DNA from: CAZONU01 sp965370045
GTDB lineage: Bacteria > Planctomycetota > SZUA-567 > JAKLDR01
Assembly: GCA_965370045.1 (NCBI GenBank)
Contig: CBDUSI010000166.1
Span: 1 to 7,104, forward strand
Direction: 5' to 3'
DNA: 7,104 nt
Under the pieces are notes generated by a model that was given only the letters and a program-made list of their open reading frames with translations, did no database searches and was not told the DNA's origin. Below are positions 6,082 to 7,104 of the stretch, piece after piece. How positions within the stretch are numbered: position 1 is the stretch's first letter; each line of letters opens with the position of its first letter. The position numbers and the translations under genes were made by a program.

Positions 6082-6137
6082 CGCTCTTCGACGCGCAGAC
6101 CAGCGTACAGCCCTCGCTGGCCGGGGTATTCCGAGAG

Positions 6138-7004
6138 CTACTCGATACCCAGGAGCTCCACCTCGAAGATCAGCAGACAGTTAGGCCCGATACGTGCGCG
6201 GGGTTCGCCTCTGATGCCGTAGGCCAGGTCCGCGGGAACGAAGAACTTGTACTTGGCGCCCACCTTCATGAGGGGGATGCCTTCCTTCCAGCCCTTTATC
6301 AGTCCCCCGCCCAGCGAGAAGGTCGCCGGCCCGCGTTTGTAGGAGCTGTCGAACACGGTCCCGTCGAGCAGCGTGCCACGGTAATGGACCTTGACCCGGC
6401 TGGTAGCCGTCGGGTTCTTGCCCTTGCCCTTCTTCAGCACGATGTACTGTAGGCCGCTCTTCGTGGTGATGACGCCCTTCTTCTTCTTGTTGGCGGCCAG
6501 GAAGGCCTGGCCCGCCTTCTGGTTCCTGGCGGGAATGGCGGCCCGCACCTTCTTGAAGAACTCGTCCTTGACCTTGCGCTGCTGGTCATCGGTGAGCAGC
6601 GGCGCCTTCCCGCTGAAGCCGTCCTCGAAACCCCTGGCGAGGGCGGCGACGTCGATGTCCGCGTGAATCCGCCTCAGATTGCGGCCGACCTCCAGGCCCA
6701 CCGAGTAGCTGGCCTTGGCCGAGAGGGTCTCCAGCTTCGGCTTGGACTTGGACGTGGGCGCCGGCTTGGGCTTGGGCGTCGGCTTGGGCTTGGGCGCCGG
6801 CTTGGGCTTGGGCGCTGGCTTGGGTTTGGCTGTGGGCTTGGGCGTCGGCTTGGGCTTGGGCTCGGGTTTGAGTTCTGGTTCGGGTTTCGGCTTGGGTTTG
6901 GCCGTGGGTGCCGGCTTCTCCCCGCCGGCGGAGCAGCCCAGCGCCGCAACCAGAACTATGGCCAGCGCGACCGGGGCCGCGGCAATCGAGTGAACACGTC
7001 GCAT
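6138..7004 (-). CDS. Lipoprotein FKBP-type peptidyl-prolyl cis-trans isomerase (Mip/FkpA-like)
   Basis: This 288-residue enzyme would catalyse cis-trans isomerisation of Xaa-Pro bonds during folding of exported proteins. A signal peptide ends at Cys24 in AALGC, a near-lipobox, so it is probably a membrane-tethered lipoprotein. Residues 30-90 form a Lys-Pro repeat linker. Residues 94-160 resemble the Mip/FkpA helical dimerisation domain (YSVGLEVGRNLRR, then LTDDQQRKVKDEFFKKV). The FKBP catalytic domain covers about 183-288. Its pocket residues match FKBP12: Tyr208, Phe218, Asp219, Phe229, Trp239, Tyr262 and Phe280, and it ends in the usual IFEVELLGIE. The ATG start has a strong TAAGGAG at 7011-7017. 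It is separated from the operon by 335 bases with that operon's own promoter, so it is probably a separate unit. Function is confident. The lipobox has Ala where Leu is usual at -3, so lipidation is likely but not certain. Confidence 0.95.
   Translation of the reverse strand: MRRVHSIAAAPVALAIVLVAALGCSAGGEKPAPTAKPKPKPEPELKPEPKPKPTPKPTAKPKPAPKPKPAPKPKPTPKPKPAPTSKSKPKLETLSAKASYSVGLEVGRNLRRIHADIDVAALARGFEDGFSGKAPLLTDDQQRKVKDEFFKKVRAAIPARNQKAGQAFLAANKKKKGVITTKSGLQYIVLKKGKGKNPTATSRVKVHYRGTLLDGTVFDSSYKRGPATFSLGGGLIKGWKEGIPLMKVGAKYKFFVPADLAYGIRGEPRARIGPNCLLIFEVELLGIE
6735..6917 (-). repeat. In-frame GGCTTG/GGC repeat coding for a Lys-Pro linker
   Basis: About 180 bases of degenerate 6-base units (GGCTTG on the plus strand) are partly arranged in 18-base blocks that code for KPKPAP or KPKPTP. 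The repeat lies inside the FKBP gene, between the signal peptide and the dimerisation domain. Such DNA is prone to slippage in steps of 6 or 18 bases, which would change linker length without a frameshift. Confidence 0.85.
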
Positions 7005-7010
7005 CCGAAT

Positions 7011-7017
7011 CTCCTTA
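7011..7017 (-). promoter_or_regulatory. Strong Shine-Dalgarno TAAGGAG of the FKBP gene
   Basis: On the minus strand TAAGGAG is followed by 6 bases and then the ATG at 7004-7002. The motif and spacing are near ideal and fix the start. Confidence 0.85.
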
Positions 7018-7021
7018 CAGT

Positions 7022-7046
7022 CCCCTGGCGCGGAAATGCGCCGGGG
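7022..7046 (-). other. GC-rich hairpin in the FKBP leader
   Basis: CCCC plus GGCGC (7022-7031, with T7026 bulged) pairs with GCGCC plus GGGG (7038-7046) around a 6-base loop. This gives 9 base pairs with one bulge. It ends only a few bases before the Shine-Dalgarno, so it may affect mRNA stability or ribosome access. Confidence 0.45.
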
Positions 7047-7048
7047 CG

Positions 7049-7064
7049 ATTCTAGAGCATTTTA
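7049..7064 (-). promoter_or_regulatory. AT-rich -10 candidates for the FKBP gene
   Basis: On the minus strand TAAAAT (7064-7059) and TAGAAT (7054-7049) both resemble -10 boxes. Neither has a good -35 box at 16-18 bases, so the promoter is plausible only from position and base composition. Confidence 0.3.
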
Positions 7065-7073
7065 GCATTGAGT

Positions 7074-7093
7074 AACTCCGTAGCCGGAGTTTT
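7074..7093 (+). terminator. Hairpin with short T-run upstream of the FKBP gene
   Basis: AACTCCG (7074-7080) and CGGAGTT (7085-7091) form a perfect 7-bp stem with a TAGC loop, followed by two more T bases on the plus strand. It looks like a weak intrinsic terminator for plus-strand transcription, though no plus-strand gene is visible here. It also covers the place of a -35 box for the FKBP gene, so it could be an operator. Confidence 0.35.
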
Positions 7094-7104
7094 GTAACCA
7101 GCCA

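Larger units (their letters stand above)
5803..6137. other. 335-base intergenic region between the FKBP gene and the operon
   Basis: There is no convincing full gene here. Reading on the minus strand, the region holds a hairpin without a T-run (6060-6081) and an open, coding-like stretch without a start that ends in TAA at 6023-6025. It then holds a sigma70-type promoter (5848-5876), an inverted repeat over the -35 box (5868-5895), repeated ACAGATT motifs (5804-5863) and a small 5-bp hairpin (5813-5827). The part from about 5900 to 6020 shows nothing I can assign beyond tiny ORFs. Confidence 0.6.

Noticed and set aside
5803..6137. A tRNA, riboswitch or other structured RNA in the long intergenic gap
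   Set aside because: I found no cloverleaf, T-loop sequence or known riboswitch core, only short hairpins.
6663..7055. Plus-strand ORFs coding for Gly-Leu repeats
   Set aside because: They are the reverse reading of the Lys-Pro codon repeat in the FKBP gene.

Overview
The window is GC-rich bacterial chromosomal DNA, and all five convincing genes lie on the minus strand. The bacterium is probably Gram-negative. It has a lipoprotein-type FKBP isomerase with a periplasmic layout, a 12-helix RND/MMPL exporter and GTG starts. A planctomycete-like or deltaproteobacterial-like lineage would fit, but the sequence alone does not decide this. I saw no tRNA, rRNA, CRISPR array, insertion sequence or phage gene.

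In transcription order (right to left), the window opens at 7104 with a leader region. It holds a palindrome or terminator-like hairpin, an AT-rich -10 candidate, a GC-rich hairpin and a strong Shine-Dalgarno. These precede a stand-alone gene for a lipoprotein FKBP-type peptidyl-prolyl isomerase (7004 to 6138), which has a long Lys-Pro repeat linker. A 335-base non-coding gap follows (6137 to 5803). Near its downstream end is a good sigma70-type promoter (TTGACC, 17-base spacer, TACAAT), surrounded by inverted and direct repeats that look like operator sites.

That promoter appears to drive a four-gene operon. The order is a membrane-anchored alpha/beta hydrolase (carboxylesterase/monoacylglycerol lipase type), a PlsC-type acyltransferase, a radical SAM enzyme with an auxiliary Fe-S (twitch/SPASM-like) C-terminus, and a 12-TM RND/MMPL exporter whose stop codon is the first three bases of the window. 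The spacing is tight: a 26-base overlap, then an 11-base gap, then a 63-base gap. A 20-bp GGCC-repeat palindrome sits directly before the acyltransferase start, where it could couple that gene's translation to the hydrolase.

My reading is that the operon is a lipid-handling unit. The hydrolase and acyltransferase would release and attach acyl chains, the radical SAM enzyme would do an unknown modification, and the MMPL-type pump would move the lipid across or out of the inner membrane. The families are clear; the joint function is inference. The most unusual points are the non-standard acyltransferase motif III, the repeated CX3CX2C spacing in the radical SAM enzyme, the asymmetric Asp-Tyr pairs in the exporter, and the repeat-rich promoter.
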